This document shows, piece after piece, positions 25,641-34,890 of a stretch of DNA of 64,000 nt. The translations under genes were made by a program, and so were the position numbers. Each line of letters begins with the position of its first letter. Positions within the stretch are counted from its first letter, which is position 1. The notes beneath the pieces were generated by a model, which saw nothing but the letters and a program-made list of their open reading frames with translations, was not told the origin of the DNA and searched no databases. Source of the DNA: Clostridiaceae bacterium (GTDB lineage: Bacteria; Bacillota; Clostridia; Lachnospirales; Lachnospiraceae); contig CABIXM010000005.1 in NCBI GenBank assembly GCA_902362725.1, positions 1 through 64,000 on the forward strand, written 5' to 3'.

Positions 25641-27592
25641 ACAAGAAAAAACTGATCGTGAGCCTGATTGCAGCGCCCTTTGCCATTCTTGCAATCCTAT
25701 ACGCAGGCGGCTTTCTGGCACAGCTTTTGGGTAACTATGCAACCTGGAAACAGGGCGGCGGCATTCCCGGCGATGGTACTTCACCGCTGGCCGCTTCGCC
25801 CGACTTCCTTCTCTGCCTTTCCTCTGTGCTCCGACCGCCTTATGGCGTGTATGGCATTTTGATCTGCATTGGCTTGTTAGCAGTGCTGCTCATCATGGTC
25901 ATGCGCATGGGATATGGTGATGCCGACGAGTATGATGAAGACCGTAATTTCTCCTACTCCGCCAAAGGCACTTATGGCACCTCCGGCTGGATGTCCCGCA
26001 AAGAGATGTCCGGCGTACTGGATCTGGTGCCCGACCTGCGCAAGCACAAGGGTATTGTACTGGGTATGCTGGATGGCAAAGCAGTCTGCATACCGGAAGA
26101 TACCAGAATCAACGGCAATCTGGCAGTCTACGGCGCCAGTGGCTCCATGAAAACCCGTTCGTTTTGTATGAATCGTATTCTTCAGGCCACTGTCCGAGGC
26201 GAAAATGGCGCCGGAGAATCGCTGATCATCTGCGATCCCAAATCGGAATTGTACGAGAAGTCAAGCGAATTTCTCCGCAGCCGGGGCTATTGTGTCAAGG
26301 TATTCAACCTCGTTTCGCCTGAAAACTCAGATTCCTGGTGTTGCCTTGCCGAAGTTGAGGGACAGGAACTAATGGCTCAGCTTTTTGTAGATGTCATCAT
26401 CAAGAACACCACGAACAACGGCAAGAGCGACCATTTCTGGGATGCCTGCGAGATGAATCTGCTCAAGGCCTTGGTACTGTATGTGGATCAAGGCTATGCG
26501 GAAGAAAACCGCAACATTGGCGAAGTCTACCGGCTGCTGACCCTCAATGGGGAATCCCAACTTGACACATTGCTCGAAGCGCTTCCTTCCACTCATCCTG
26601 CCAAAGCACCCTACAGCCTGTTCAAGCAGGCCAGCGACACAGTGCGAAGCGGCGTGATTATCGGTCTGGGCAGCCGCCTCCAGGTATTCCAGTCTGAACT
26701 GATCAAGAAAATTACCGCTAAGAATGAGATCGATCTGGAGCTTCCGGGTCAGCAGCCTTGTGCCTACTTCCTCGTTACCAGCGACCAGGACAGTACCTTT
26801 GATTTTCTGGCCTCGCTGTTTCTATCTTTCTGCTTCATCAAACTGGTGCGATATGCAGACCACAACTGCGAGGGTGGCAAACTGCCTGTGCCTGTCCATA
26901 TCCTTGGGGAAGAACTGACAGCGTGCGGCACGATCCCCGACCTCTCCCGCCGGCTCAGCGTAATACGCTCCCGGAATATCTCCATGTCCTGTGTATTCCA
27001 AAATCTCGCAGGATTGCAGAACAGATACCCGCAGAATTTGTGGCAGGAGATCATTGGAAACTGTGACGCGCAGTTGTTTTTGGGCTGTACAGACCAGCTT
27101 ACTGCCGAATTTATTTCTGCCAGGACAGGGCTTGCCTCCGTAGCAGTATCCAGTAAGTCCAAACAGCTGGGCACCTGGCGTATCTCCAACTATACACCGG
27201 AGTTTCGTGAAACCTCCGGTGTTGGAAAACGCCCTGTACTTACTCCTGATGAAGTCCTGCGACTCCCGCTGGATCAGGCACTCATCATCATCCGCGGCAA
27301 GAAGGTTCTGCAGGTAGACAAAATGGATTACTCCAAACATCCGGAAGCCAAGTATCTGCGTTCCTGCAAAGCATCTGCCCATGTGCCGGAATGGCGCCGC
27401 TTGGAAGAAGAAGCCGCCAAAACACCGCAGCCCGCGCCGAAACCGGCTCCGGCAGCAAAGAAACCGGCAAAGCGCAAAGCCACCAAACCGGCATCCCCCA
27501 CAGATAAATCACCCAAAGAGGCTCCGGCTCCCAAATCTGCCGGTACGCCGGAAGGCATTATTACCACAGACAAGGATTCCATCCTGTCTTAA
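25637..27592 (+). CDS. virD4: VirD4/TraG-family coupling protein (CD1115-type)
   Basis: The protein has two N-terminal membrane helices (IAAPFAILAILYAGGFL and GILICIGLLAVLLIMVM) and a TraG/VirD4 ATPase domain. Its P-loop GASGSMKTRSF, around residue 165, has M before K, as is usual in this Clostridia family. The Pro/Lys/Ala-rich tail is disordered. It delivers the DNA-relaxase complex to the VirB4 channel. The first canonical start is GTG at 25658 (644 residues), but homologues usually begin with NKKK-like sequence, which here is reached only from an ATA at 25637 overlapping the previous TAA as ATAA, with AGGGGAG upstream. I give the longer span and flag the unusual start. Confidence 0.88.
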   Translation: MNKKKLIVSLIAAPFAILAILYAGGFLAQLLGNYATWKQGGGIPGDGTSPLAASPDFLLCLSSVLRPPYGVYGILICIGLLAVLLIMVMRMGYGDADEYDEDRNFSYSAKGTYGTSGWMSRKEMSGVLDLVPDLRKHKGIVLGMLDGKAVCIPEDTRINGNLAVYGASGSMKTRSFCMNRILQATVRGENGAGESLIICDPKSELYEKSSEFLRSRGYCVKVFNLVSPENSDSWCCLAEVEGQELMAQLFVDVIIKNTTNNGKSDHFWDACEMNLLKALVLYVDQGYAEENRNIGEVYRLLTLNGESQLDTLLEALPSTHPAKAPYSLFKQASDTVRSGVIIGLGSRLQVFQSELIKKITAKNEIDLELPGQQPCAYFLVTSDQDSTFDFLASLFLSFCFIKLVRYADHNCEGGKLPVPVHILGEELTACGTIPDLSRRLSVIRSRNISMSCVFQNLAGLQNRYPQNLWQEIIGNCDAQLFLGCTDQLTAEFISARTGLASVAVSSKSKQLGTWRISNYTPEFRETSGVGKRPVLTPDEVLRLPLDQALIIIRGKKVLQVDKMDYSKHPEAKYLRSCKASAHVPEWRRLEEEAAKTPQPAPKPAPAAKKPAKRKATKPASPTDKSPKEAPAPKSAGTPEGIITTDKDSILS

Positions 27593-27625
27593 ACAAAACT
27601 ATCAAATTCATAGGAGGTTTAATCT

Positions 27626-29122
27626 ATGGCAACCAAGAAAAAAGAACTTCTGGAACAGGACGCTCCTGTTACCGAAACCGTTATGTCGGAAAGCGAAACT
27701 CTGCTGGTCGATACCGCTCAACCTGAATCCCTTCCTGCTGACGCTGGCGATGGTCTGGATTTGAACGAACTGCTGGGGCTGATGGATCAGCCCCAGCAGG
27801 ACACCTCTGGCGAAGATATGAATGAAGATCCCCTTCCTGAACTCACCGAGGAGGAAATGTTCGGGGATGCGCCTGCTGAAACAGACGATCAAAGCGCTGC
27901 TCCCACTGATATGCCGGAAGACTCTGATGTGCAGCCGCCTGATGTTTACGAAGATAACGCCGACGCTTTGCAGGAACCCCCTGCATCTCCAAAGCCCAAG
28001 CGTACCAGCCGGAAGAAGAAAGAAGCTGCTGCTCCTGAAGAACCTGTCTCAGAGGAAGTTCCTACCGAAACAACAGTGTCGGCGGATACAGCCGAAACCC
28101 TTTCTATTGCGGAGGAACCTGCTGTGGAGCCTGACGTTCCTGCTGTGGAAGAAGTTGCCGCTCCTGCACCCATTCCCTCTCCTCCCCGGCGCCAGCCCCG
28201 CCCCCAGCGCGGCGAGGCTCCCGTCCTTACCATCCGCAACCGGGATGATGTCGAGACTGCCGAAGACCGAGATGATGTAATCTGGCATGAGATCCATAAT
28301 GCCTACCGTACCCGCAAGATCATCACCGGCAAGCTGGGCGGCATTGAACAGCTGGACAACCGCAAGACAGTGGCAGTTGTGGATTACAAGGGGTTCCGTG
28401 TCATTATCCCTATCAAGGAAATGATGATCAATCTGGGCCGCAGCCCTTCCGGCCAGGAATATACCGACCTTATGCTGCGCCAAAATAAGATCCTTGGCAA
28501 CATGCTGGGTGCTGACATTGACTTCATCGTGCGTGGTATCGACTCCAAAACTCGCAGCGTAGTTGCCAGCCGCAAGGAGGCCATGCTGCGCAAACGCCAG
28601 ATTTTCTATCTGGATACGGATGCTGCCGGTATGTACCGTGTCTATGAGGGCCGCATCGTCCAGGCGCGTGTGATTGCAGTGGCTGAAAAGGTTGTGCGCG
28701 TGGAAGTTTTCGGCGTTGAAACCTCCATCCTTGCCCGTGACCTTGCCTGGGACTGGATCGGTGACGCCCATGAGCGTTTTTCCGTAGGCGATGAGGTTCT
28801 GGTCCGTATTCTCAGCGTGCGGCGCAACAGTCTGGAGGACTTGGGCATCAAGGCTGACATCAAGAGTATTTCCGAGAATACCGACAGGGACAACCTGCAG
28901 AAGTGCCGTATCCAGGGCAAGTATGCCGGTCGTGTCACAGATGTCCACAAGGGCGTTGTCTATGTGCGCCTCTCCAACGGTGTCAATGCGGTAGCTCACT
29001 CCTGCTATGACTACCGGATGCCCGGCAAAAAGGACGATGTATCTTTTGCCGTCACCCGTCTGGATATGGAGCGGGGTGTGGCCGTAGGTATTATCACCCG
29101 GATCATCCGTCAGAACCTGTAA
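27626..29122 (+). CDS. S1-domain RNA-binding protein with acidic disordered N-terminus
   Basis: A 498-residue protein. The first ~200 residues are acidic and Pro/Ala-rich with a basic patch (KPKRTSRKKK). The C-terminal 300 residues include two S1/OB-like modules, near 335-405 (YEGRIVQARVIAVAEKVVRV) and near 430-495 (AGRVTDVHKGVVYVRLSNG). It resembles ribosomal protein S1 fragments but is not S1. It is co-directional with the coupling-protein gene, 33 nt downstream. Its target RNA or ssDNA is unknown; binding transfer-related nucleic acid is a guess. Confidence 0.78.
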   Translation: MATKKKELLEQDAPVTETVMSESETLLVDTAQPESLPADAGDGLDLNELLGLMDQPQQDTSGEDMNEDPLPELTEEEMFGDAPAETDDQSAAPTDMPEDSDVQPPDVYEDNADALQEPPASPKPKRTSRKKKEAAAPEEPVSEEVPTETTVSADTAETLSIAEEPAVEPDVPAVEEVAAPAPIPSPPRRQPRPQRGEAPVLTIRNRDDVETAEDRDDVIWHEIHNAYRTRKIITGKLGGIEQLDNRKTVAVVDYKGFRVIIPIKEMMINLGRSPSGQEYTDLMLRQNKILGNMLGADIDFIVRGIDSKTRSVVASRKEAMLRKRQIFYLDTDAAGMYRVYEGRIVQARVIAVAEKVVRVEVFGVETSILARDLAWDWIGDAHERFSVGDEVLVRILSVRRNSLEDLGIKADIKSISENTDRDNLQKCRIQGKYAGRVTDVHKGVVYVRLSNGVNAVAHSCYDYRMPGKKDDVSFAVTRLDMERGVAVGIITRIIRQNL

Positions 29123-29132
29123 GCAAAGCAAT

Positions 29133-29174
29133 GCCAGAGGAGCAGATAAACCGCTGCTCCCCTGGCTAATTTTT
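29133..29174 (+). terminator. Intrinsic terminator after the S1-domain gene
   Basis: GCCAG-A-GGAGCAG pairs with CTGCTCC-C-CTGGC, followed by TAATTTTT. It closes the upstream transfer transcript before the leftward AbiE pair. Confidence 0.8.
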
Positions 29175-29210
29175 GTCCACAGTTTTTATGACACCAGTGT
29201 CATACTGCAC

Positions 29211-30164
29211 TTACTCAAGCGCAAGCAATACCTCTCCAAGTTTCTTCCACTGCTCTACCACAAAACCAAAAGACAATGCATCTTCTTCCGCAAAAACATA
29301 GTTGCGCTGCATATTCTGATAGTCCTTACGAAGTGCCTCATTATCAGAAAACCCTCTGAGCAACTGAAAATCAGAAAACTTCTTTTCCGCCAGATCACTG
29401 CCTGTTCTTCGGGTCTCTTCCAGTCTTTTATACCCCAGCATCTCAAGGAATGTCTGCTGATTTTGAATCATTTCCTGAATCTGCTCTAAATCAAACATGA
29501 CGCTGACATCGTAAAGATGTTTTGCCACATCAAAATACATCTTACGCTCATAATAGAATTCAGCAGCAAAAATCTTGTCGGCAAAAATCCTCTCTAACCG
29601 AATTGTGTTAATCATGAAAGGGGCAACATTATATTGTGACTGAAGAATATTTCGCTGTTCTTCGGTAGCATAAGTGTAAAGTATCGGTTCAATTTCAAGC
29701 GGTGTAAAAGGCTCGCTGACGGTAAAGGATGTACCTTCTACTTTGACATACCCAAACCGTTGGAGCGGATCATCCGAGTCAACGCCTACAAGCGGAGTAT
29801 AATCATAGACAGTTGTGATACTACCTTTCCGATCATCTTCGAGATCCTTTCTGGATGTGCGTGGTAGGGCCTGATATTTCTTTGTTGCCATCTCCAGCCG
29901 TTTCTTAGCCTGGCTGTTACTGCAATTATCGATGCACACCGTCAAGTCAATATCCTCTGAAAACCGGCGGATACTTTTCTGTGCTTTATACAAGGCCGTT
30001 CCGCCTTTAAAATAGGCTGGCAGCGTTACCTGTTTCCCTGCTAACTCCCTCAACAGTAGTGTAACATAATAGTCCTTCTCCAAAATATCAGCCCTAATGC
30101 TGCTAGCCTCATGGATTAAATTGATAATATTCAAAAAAGCAAATTTATCCTCGTGCAATTTCAT
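29211..30164 (-). CDS. abiEii: AbiEii/AbiGii-family nucleotidyltransferase toxin
   Basis: A 317-residue type IV toxin with the DNA-polymerase-beta-like nucleotidyltransferase core: GGTALYKA (about residues 54-61) and the metal-binding DID in FSEDIDLTV (71-73). AbiE toxins cause growth arrest or abortive infection; a related toxin adds nucleotides to tRNA. It lies downstream of and overlaps its antitoxin gene by 20 nt. The pair is inserted against the direction of the surrounding conjugation genes. Confidence 0.9.
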   Translation of the reverse strand: MKLHEDKFAFLNIINLIHEASSIRADILEKDYYVTLLLRELAGKQVTLPAYFKGGTALYKAQKSIRRFSEDIDLTVCIDNCSNSQAKKRLEMATKKYQALPRTSRKDLEDDRKGSITTVYDYTPLVGVDSDDPLQRFGYVKVEGTSFTVSEPFTPLEIEPILYTYATEEQRNILQSQYNVAPFMINTIRLERIFADKIFAAEFYYERKMYFDVAKHLYDVSVMFDLEQIQEMIQNQQTFLEMLGYKRLEETRRTGSDLAEKKFSDFQLLRGFSDNEALRKDYQNMQRNYVFAEEDALSFGFVVEQWKKLGEVLLALE

Positions 30165-30813
30165 AACTACCCTCCAACAAAATGTCTATGGTCCGAAGCA
30201 AAGTTTTTTGCCCATAATATTTTCTGGCCATCAGAATCAACATCTCAGTTTTCAATGTGAATTCCTCAACAGTAGCTCTTACCACATCAATCGGCTTTGC
30301 AGTATCTACTGGTGCCATATCCAGTTCTCTGATTGCATCCAAAATTTGCAAATACCGAAAATTGTCAGAATTAACTACGATAGGCGGTTTCCGAATCTCA
30401 ATCTGCATTCCTTCCGGAACTCGTTTTGTATGCAGGTTGGTTGCAATGCATCTCCTTCTTGGCATTTGAGAAACAAGACCAATGCGATTTAATGCCGACA
30501 ATCCTGTTTCATATCCAATTATCTCGTTTTCTTTCCGAAGTAATTGCTTACAAAAAAGTGTTTCTTTATCCGGAGTATAATATCCAAATGCTGTTTTCAC
30601 CCTCCTGCAGTAAATCCCTTTGGTTAGACGCATAATCTGCCCCTCTTTTTCAAGCCGGGCCATATTTACATTGACTGTCTTTTTTACCATCGCCGCATCA
30701 AGTAAAAGTCGCTCCGCCACATACTGTGCGACCTGTTCGGTTGTAATTGTTTGATCTGGCTCCAGAGCAGTCAGATACTGCATGATCAAATCTCGGTACT
30801 TTATCTTTTCCAT
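30145..30813 (-). CDS. abiEi: AbiEi-type antitoxin/transcriptional repressor
   Basis: A 222-residue protein with an N-terminal winged helix (TTEQVAQYVAERLLL, then VNMARLEKEGQIMRLTKGIY) and the AbiEi/DUF6088-type C-terminal domain. In AbiE systems the antitoxin represses its own promoter and blocks the toxin without a stable complex. AGAAAGGAG precedes the ATG. An inverted repeat in its promoter supports autoregulation. Confidence 0.87.
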   Translation of the reverse strand: MEKIKYRDLIMQYLTALEPDQTITTEQVAQYVAERLLLDAAMVKKTVNVNMARLEKEGQIMRLTKGIYCRRVKTAFGYYTPDKETLFCKQLLRKENEIIGYETGLSALNRIGLVSQMPRRRCIATNLHTKRVPEGMQIEIRKPPIVVNSDNFRYLQILDAIRELDMAPVDTAKPIDVVRATVEEFTLKTEMLILMARKYYGQKTLLRTIDILLEGSYEIARG

Positions 30814-30837
30814 ACAGATCTCCTTTCTGTTGCACTT

Positions 30838-30884
30838 GTTATTATAATACTCAATTTTTCTTTATTTTATGTATTCATAATAAC
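30838..30884 (-). promoter_or_regulatory. Promoter and inverted-repeat operator of the AbiE pair
   Basis: GTTATTATAATAC (30838-30850) and GTATTCATAATAAC (30871-30884) form a 13-bp inverted repeat with one extra base, 20 bp apart. On the minus strand the proximal arm contains TATAAT, about 25 nt ahead of the antitoxin ATG. Spaced inverted repeats bound by AbiEi are known in a streptococcal AbiE system. Confidence 0.65.
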
Positions 30885-30900
30885 ACTTTTTCTTGTTGCA

Positions 30901-31362
30901 GTCAATGGGAGAAAAAAACAGATATACTCCAAGTCCAGTTTCTCATTTTCAGTTACATCTTCCTACACACTGAACATGGCAGAGGAATCTGATGGCACCA
31001 ACAGTTATTTCAAACTGATTGGCATAGTAAAAGAGGTGCTGGATGAAGGAACACCCCTTGTAGTAGACGAACTGGACGCTCATCTGCATCCCCTCCTGAC
31101 AAAGCATCTAGTCTCACTTTTTAACAGCGTGGAATTCAATCCAAATGGGGCCCAGTTGATTTTCACATCACACAATACCAATCTTCTTGACTTGGATGTG
31201 CTGAGGAGAGATCAGATCTGGTTTGCCGAAAAAGATGAACTGACCGCTGCTACCGATCTGTTCTCTCTCCAAGCTTTTTCTATTCGTAAAGATACCAAGC
31301 TGGAAAAAGGCTATTTGATTGGACATTATGGTGCGATTCCTTTTATTAAGGGTGGGCTGTAA
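30901..31362 (+). pseudogene. C-terminal remnant of an AAA/OLD-like ATPase
   Basis: About 150 codons encode the end of an ABC-type AAA_21 ATPase: a MAEESDGTNSYFKLIG segment, Walker B PLVVDELDAHLHP and the switch region IFTSHNTNLLDLD. The Walker A half is missing, and no start codon with a ribosome-binding site is seen before the homology begins. The AbiE pair directly upstream probably replaced or displaced the 5' end. Full-length relatives occur in phage-defence loci. Confidence 0.75.
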
Positions 31363-31454
31363 TTGGCAGAAAATTGTCTCTACATTGGCACAGTCCTGCC
31401 CTTTCGCCGTAAATCCATATCTGTTATACTTGGTACAGTCAAAACTTTGCATAG

Positions 31455-31484
31455 CAGCCGCTCCGGTTTGGAGCGGCTGTTTTC
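31455..31484 (+). terminator. Terminator-like hairpin before the Tad module
   Basis: CAGCCGCTCC and GGAGCGGCTG form a perfect 10-bp stem followed by TTTT. It lies just ahead of the first Tad gene, so it separates the inserted defence genes from the pilus operon. Confidence 0.7.
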
Positions 31485-31497
31485 AATTTAAGTAAAG

Positions 31498-31959
31498 GTG
31501 GTGGTTTCTATTCTCTTTCAAAAAGCCCGGAAGATGCTGAACAACGAACGGGGCGAGGCCAACTATTTCAGTACGGTGGTCTTTATCTTCATTGCCGTCC
31601 TGCTTCTTGCCTTCATTATTGACCTGTTCAGCATCATTTCCACCAAGCAGGAACTTGACCATGCCGCCGATCAGATGGTCAAACAGATCCAGCTTTCCGG
31701 CGGCGTCAACGGCGAGACCGATGAGCTGTTTGAATTTTTGAGTTCTCAGATCGAAGGAGCCGAAAATATTTCCTACTCCATTGACGCTACCTACACATCA
31801 CCCAGGCCATCCGGTATGACAAATGCCATCCAGTTGGGCACCCCCTTCTTCATTACTATCGAGGGAGATGCCAAACTGGGTGGGTTCTGGAATTTTGACC
31901 TGGTAAACATCACAGTGGTTGCCCGTGGCAGCGGCGTCAGTGAGCACTACTGGAAGTGA
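31498..31959 (+). CDS. DUF4320-type TadE-like pseudopilin
   Basis: A 153-residue protein with a short basic N-terminus ending NNERGEANYF and a hydrophobic helix (TVVFIFIAVLLLAFIIDL), then a periplasm-type domain. It matches DUF4320/TadE-like proteins. The RG|E junction before the helix looks like a prepilin-peptidase site. The start is uncertain: GTG codons at 31498 lie in AAAGGTGGTGG, and an internal ATG at 31534 lacks a good site. First gene of the Tad module. Confidence 0.7.
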   Translation: MVVSILFQKARKMLNNERGEANYFSTVVFIFIAVLLLAFIIDLFSIISTKQELDHAADQMVKQIQLSGGVNGETDELFEFLSSQIEGAENISYSIDATYTSPRPSGMTNAIQLGTPFFITIEGDAKLGGFWNFDLVNITVVARGSGVSEHYWK

Positions 31960-31967
31960 GGTGACCT

Positions 31968-32468
31968 ATGAAACGCATATTCCTGCGGCTGAAACAGTCG
32001 CTGCGAAACGAACGGGGCGAGATCACCTTTTTCGCCTGCTTTTTTGTGGTAGGTATCGTGATGCTGATCTCCTTCCTGCTCCTGTACGCTTCCATCCGGA
32101 TCACCTGCATCAACATCCGCAATGGCGCTAAAATGGAGTTAAATAACCTCAGCGGCACAATTTATGCAGACACCTACCGCTCCCAGCGTGAAACCAACTT
32201 TGAAGAGTACCTAAATACCCTTTACTCCAGCAATGATTATACCGACATGCTGGAGGCTACAGTAGCAGGCGGCCTGGACTCCAAGATTCCGCTTTCAACG
32301 GAGGATTACAAGGTTTCCGACATCAGCCTGGAGTTCAATGTAGAGGATGGACGGGTTGAGTACATCTTTTACTGTGATGTGGAGTTCTATGTGCAGATGT
32401 TCGGTCACAGTTATCCGGCTATCACCCAACGGGTGGAGCTGACAGGCTACCACAACACAAAATTCTAA
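31968..32468 (+). CDS. TadE/TadG-like pseudopilin
   Basis: A 166-residue protein with the same plan as its neighbour: N-terminal LRNERGEITFFACFF, a hydrophobic helix (VVGIVMLISFLLLYASI) and an extracellular domain. The two N-termini share NERGE ahead of the helix, consistent with processing by the A24 peptidase encoded 3 kb downstream. GAGGTGA precedes the ATG, 8 nt after the previous stop. Confidence 0.65.
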   Translation: MKRIFLRLKQSLRNERGEITFFACFFVVGIVMLISFLLLYASIRITCINIRNGAKMELNNLSGTIYADTYRSQRETNFEEYLNTLYSSNDYTDMLEATVAGGLDSKIPLSTEDYKVSDISLEFNVEDGRVEYIFYCDVEFYVQMFGHSYPAITQRVELTGYHNTKF

Positions 32469-32542
32469 CAATACTGTTGAAAGCCCGGCACATTCTACCG
32501 TATAGGCTTTATATAACAGCAAAAAAGGAGTGTATGTAAAAT

Positions 32543-33112
32543 ATGAAGAAGTTTTTCCAATCCAAAGGCTTTATTGTTTCCTCGCTGGCTCTCCTCTGCG
32601 TCTCTATTCTGGGTGTCTGCTGGTTCGTAAGCCGCGACCGTACCGGAGATTTTAGACCGGATGAATCTCCACCCAGCAGCGTCACCGGCGATTGGTCAGA
32701 TGGCGGCACACAGACAGATGGTGATAATGGAGCAGATGCTTATGCCCCCGGCCAGTCCACAGACGCCAAAGAAGAATATCCCAAAGTAACCTCCCAAACG
32801 GAGGATGAGGTTGTGATCGACTTCACTGACACCGAAAAGCCTAAAGAAACACCTCCTCCGGTGCCGGAAGGTAAGACCGAAATCAAAGATCCTGGTCAGG
32901 AGCATACCGTCAATCCTGACCCGTCAGTTCCGGAGGTCACTGCCCCACCCGCCGAGCAAACGCCGCCCAGCAATGACCCGGTTCCCGGCTCCAGCAACGG
33001 AAATGGAGCTGTATACGATCCAGTGTTTGGCTGGGTTGTTCCCGGCAATGTACAGCAGTCCACCGGTGACAGCGATGGGGATCTGAACAAACAGGTCGGC
33101 AATATGGGCTGA
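32543..33112 (+). CDS. Membrane-anchored Pro/Thr/Asp-rich protein
   Basis: A 189-residue protein with an N-terminal anchor (FIVSSLALLCVSILGVCWFV) and a low-complexity extracellular stalk rich in Pro, Glu, Asp and Ser. It ends with a short conserved-looking motif (AVYDPVFGWVVPG). Similar proteins sit in Clostridia element Tad/transfer clusters (DUF6550-like). It may be a wall-spanning spacer or pilus accessory protein. AAAAGGAGTG precedes the ATG. Confidence 0.6.
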   Translation: MKKFFQSKGFIVSSLALLCVSILGVCWFVSRDRTGDFRPDESPPSSVTGDWSDGGTQTDGDNGADAYAPGQSTDAKEEYPKVTSQTEDEVVIDFTDTEKPKETPPPVPEGKTEIKDPGQEHTVNPDPSVPEVTAPPAEQTPPSNDPVPGSSNGNGAVYDPVFGWVVPGNVQQSTGDSDGDLNKQVGNMG

Positions 33113-33192
33113 TTTACTACAACTGAATATGACACTACTTGGCCGTCACAGGATTGTGGCGGCCTTCCTATTTTCAAAAGGAATGGAGCGTG

Positions 33193-34890
33193 ATGTATTT
33201 GAAACGACTTCTCGCCTTCCTATGCTGCTTTACCCTTGTTTTCTGTCTATTCCCCTCCTCTGCCTTTGCATCGGGCGGAAATGGAAACATAGATGGCGGC
33301 GGTGGCAGCATGGGTCAGGGCACAAGCAGCAACTTCTGGAACTCAGGCAACGATGGCGTTCGCATTACTGTTGTTGACGCATCCAGTGGAACTGCCGTAT
33401 CTTCGCCGCTGGACTTTTCAAACCGGACGCAGAAAACCAGTCTTCTCCATTTTGGTAAAGTCAACAAGCTGCAATATCTGGGCGGCACCGGCCTCTCCCT
33501 TCAGTCCGGCGTTGCCTATTCCTGCATTAGACCTACACAGTCTATGCCCACCATCGTCAGCAGCAAGGGGCAGAGCAACATCGAAGCCATCAAACGGTAT
33601 TTCTGTTCTGAATATGCGTGCATGATGGTCGCTCAGGCAGCCGGCGTCGATTATGAACGGATGATTGCCGGCGAGTACAAGCTTCTGATTGAACCCATTG
33701 CCTACTTCACTCACAACGGTCAGTATTACTGCATGACAGCTACTGAGGCCGGCCTGTATGATCAGATGTCCGGCGGCAATCTGCGGAAAACCATGACCTC
33801 GCTTACCCATAAAAATCTGCCGCTGTCAATGTTCCTGGAATTCAGCGACCTTGGCATCTCCGTCTGGACAGGCAACACCACTGGAAAGCAGAACAATTCC
33901 GACATCATCAGCACCCTTGGCGTTGGTATCGTCTGGTTTGATGAAGCTCCGCCGGAAGGAGAAATTGAGGCCCCTGATGTCGAATACCGAGTGGACACGG
34001 ATGTGATCACCGCCGTCACACTACGGACGGACCAAGATCTGACGCCGGATAATCCGGCATCGGTTACCTTCCATATCCTCGGCACCACCTACCGGGTCAA
34101 TGATATAGTGATCCCCGCCGGTGACAGTCAGGTAGTCTGGGTCAAATGGCATACTCCCTCCACACCCCAGACCATAACCATTACAGTATCTGTCAGCGGC
34201 GCCTATACCGCCCAGGATACCTTTGTCGCAAAGATCGTGGACCTGAATGAACACATTCCGCCTGACCCTGTGGCAACCGACACGAATCCCGGCTACTCTG
34301 TGCCGCCCCTGCCCAATGAAACGCAGAAGCTCACTGCCAACTGGGGCGTCTGGAGCTGCTACTGGGTGCCTGTATGGGTATGGTGCGACCACGGTGAAGA
34401 TGGCGGTCACTGGGTCGATGAAGGATATTGGGAATACGAATATACGGGCTACTCCGCTTCCATCAGCGGCGAGATGTCTCTAATGCCAGATGATATTGTA
34501 CCCACAGCATCCGGCAAGACGATGAAAAGCGGGTACGGCGTTAAAACCGAAGTGCGGGCAACGCTGTCAACAGATGCCCCGACCAGCCACATTACTTATC
34601 CCCAAACTGCCTTTTCCGTATTTCCTGAGTTCCAGTATCAGACCTATCTGCGGCTTCTGCAGCGTTCCGGCGGCCAAAGTGCAAAATTCATCTTTAAGCC
34701 CAACGAGTTTTCCACCTATGACCGGACAGTGCATTTCACACCGCTGTGGTTCCCCGATGCCACCGACTACACCATCTATACACAGGTGTGGGATACCTGG
34801 ACTCCTGACGGTATGTTATCCATCAACCTAAATGACTATGTTTCGATCCAAGGGAGCCTTTATGATGACTGGTATACCAATCGAGAATAA
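33193..34890 (+). CDS. Large secreted protein, surface or pilus-associated
   Basis: A 565-residue exported protein with a clear signal peptide (LLAFLCCFTLVFCLFPSSAFA, cleavage before SGG) and a Gly-rich start. Beta-rich extracellular repeats follow (for example VTFHILGTTYRVNDIVIP and QTITITVSVSGAY) and a Trp/Tyr-rich stretch near residues 395-435. There is no sortase motif and no membrane helix at the end. The position inside the Tad genes suggests an adhesin or tip-associated role. The ATG at 33193 (GGAGCG upstream) was chosen; the frame from 33139 lacks a site. It overlaps the next gene by 29 nt. Confidence 0.65.
   Translation: MYLKRLLAFLCCFTLVFCLFPSSAFASGGNGNIDGGGGSMGQGTSSNFWNSGNDGVRITVVDASSGTAVSSPLDFSNRTQKTSLLHFGKVNKLQYLGGTGLSLQSGVAYSCIRPTQSMPTIVSSKGQSNIEAIKRYFCSEYACMMVAQAAGVDYERMIAGEYKLLIEPIAYFTHNGQYYCMTATEAGLYDQMSGGNLRKTMTSLTHKNLPLSMFLEFSDLGISVWTGNTTGKQNNSDIISTLGVGIVWFDEAPPEGEIEAPDVEYRVDTDVITAVTLRTDQDLTPDNPASVTFHILGTTYRVNDIVIPAGDSQVVWVKWHTPSTPQTITITVSVSGAYTAQDTFVAKIVDLNEHIPPDPVATDTNPGYSVPPLPNETQKLTANWGVWSCYWVPVWVWCDHGEDGGHWVDEGYWEYEYTGYSASISGEMSLMPDDIVPTASGKTMKSGYGVKTEVRATLSTDAPTSHITYPQTAFSVFPEFQYQTYLRLLQRSGGQSAKFIFKPNEFSTYDRTVHFTPLWFPDATDYTIYTQVWDTWTPDGMLSINLNDYVSIQGSLYDDWYTNRE

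Noticed and set aside
26135..26170. Degenerate P-loop in VirD4 (GASGSMKT lacks the second Gly)
   Set aside because: Considered as an inactivating change, but this variant is usual in the CD1115-type family as I know it.
28049..29131. Long minus-strand frame (360 codons) opposite the S1-domain gene
   Set aside because: It is the antisense of a clear S1 RNA-binding gene, has no ribosome-binding site, and its translation has no recognisable domain.
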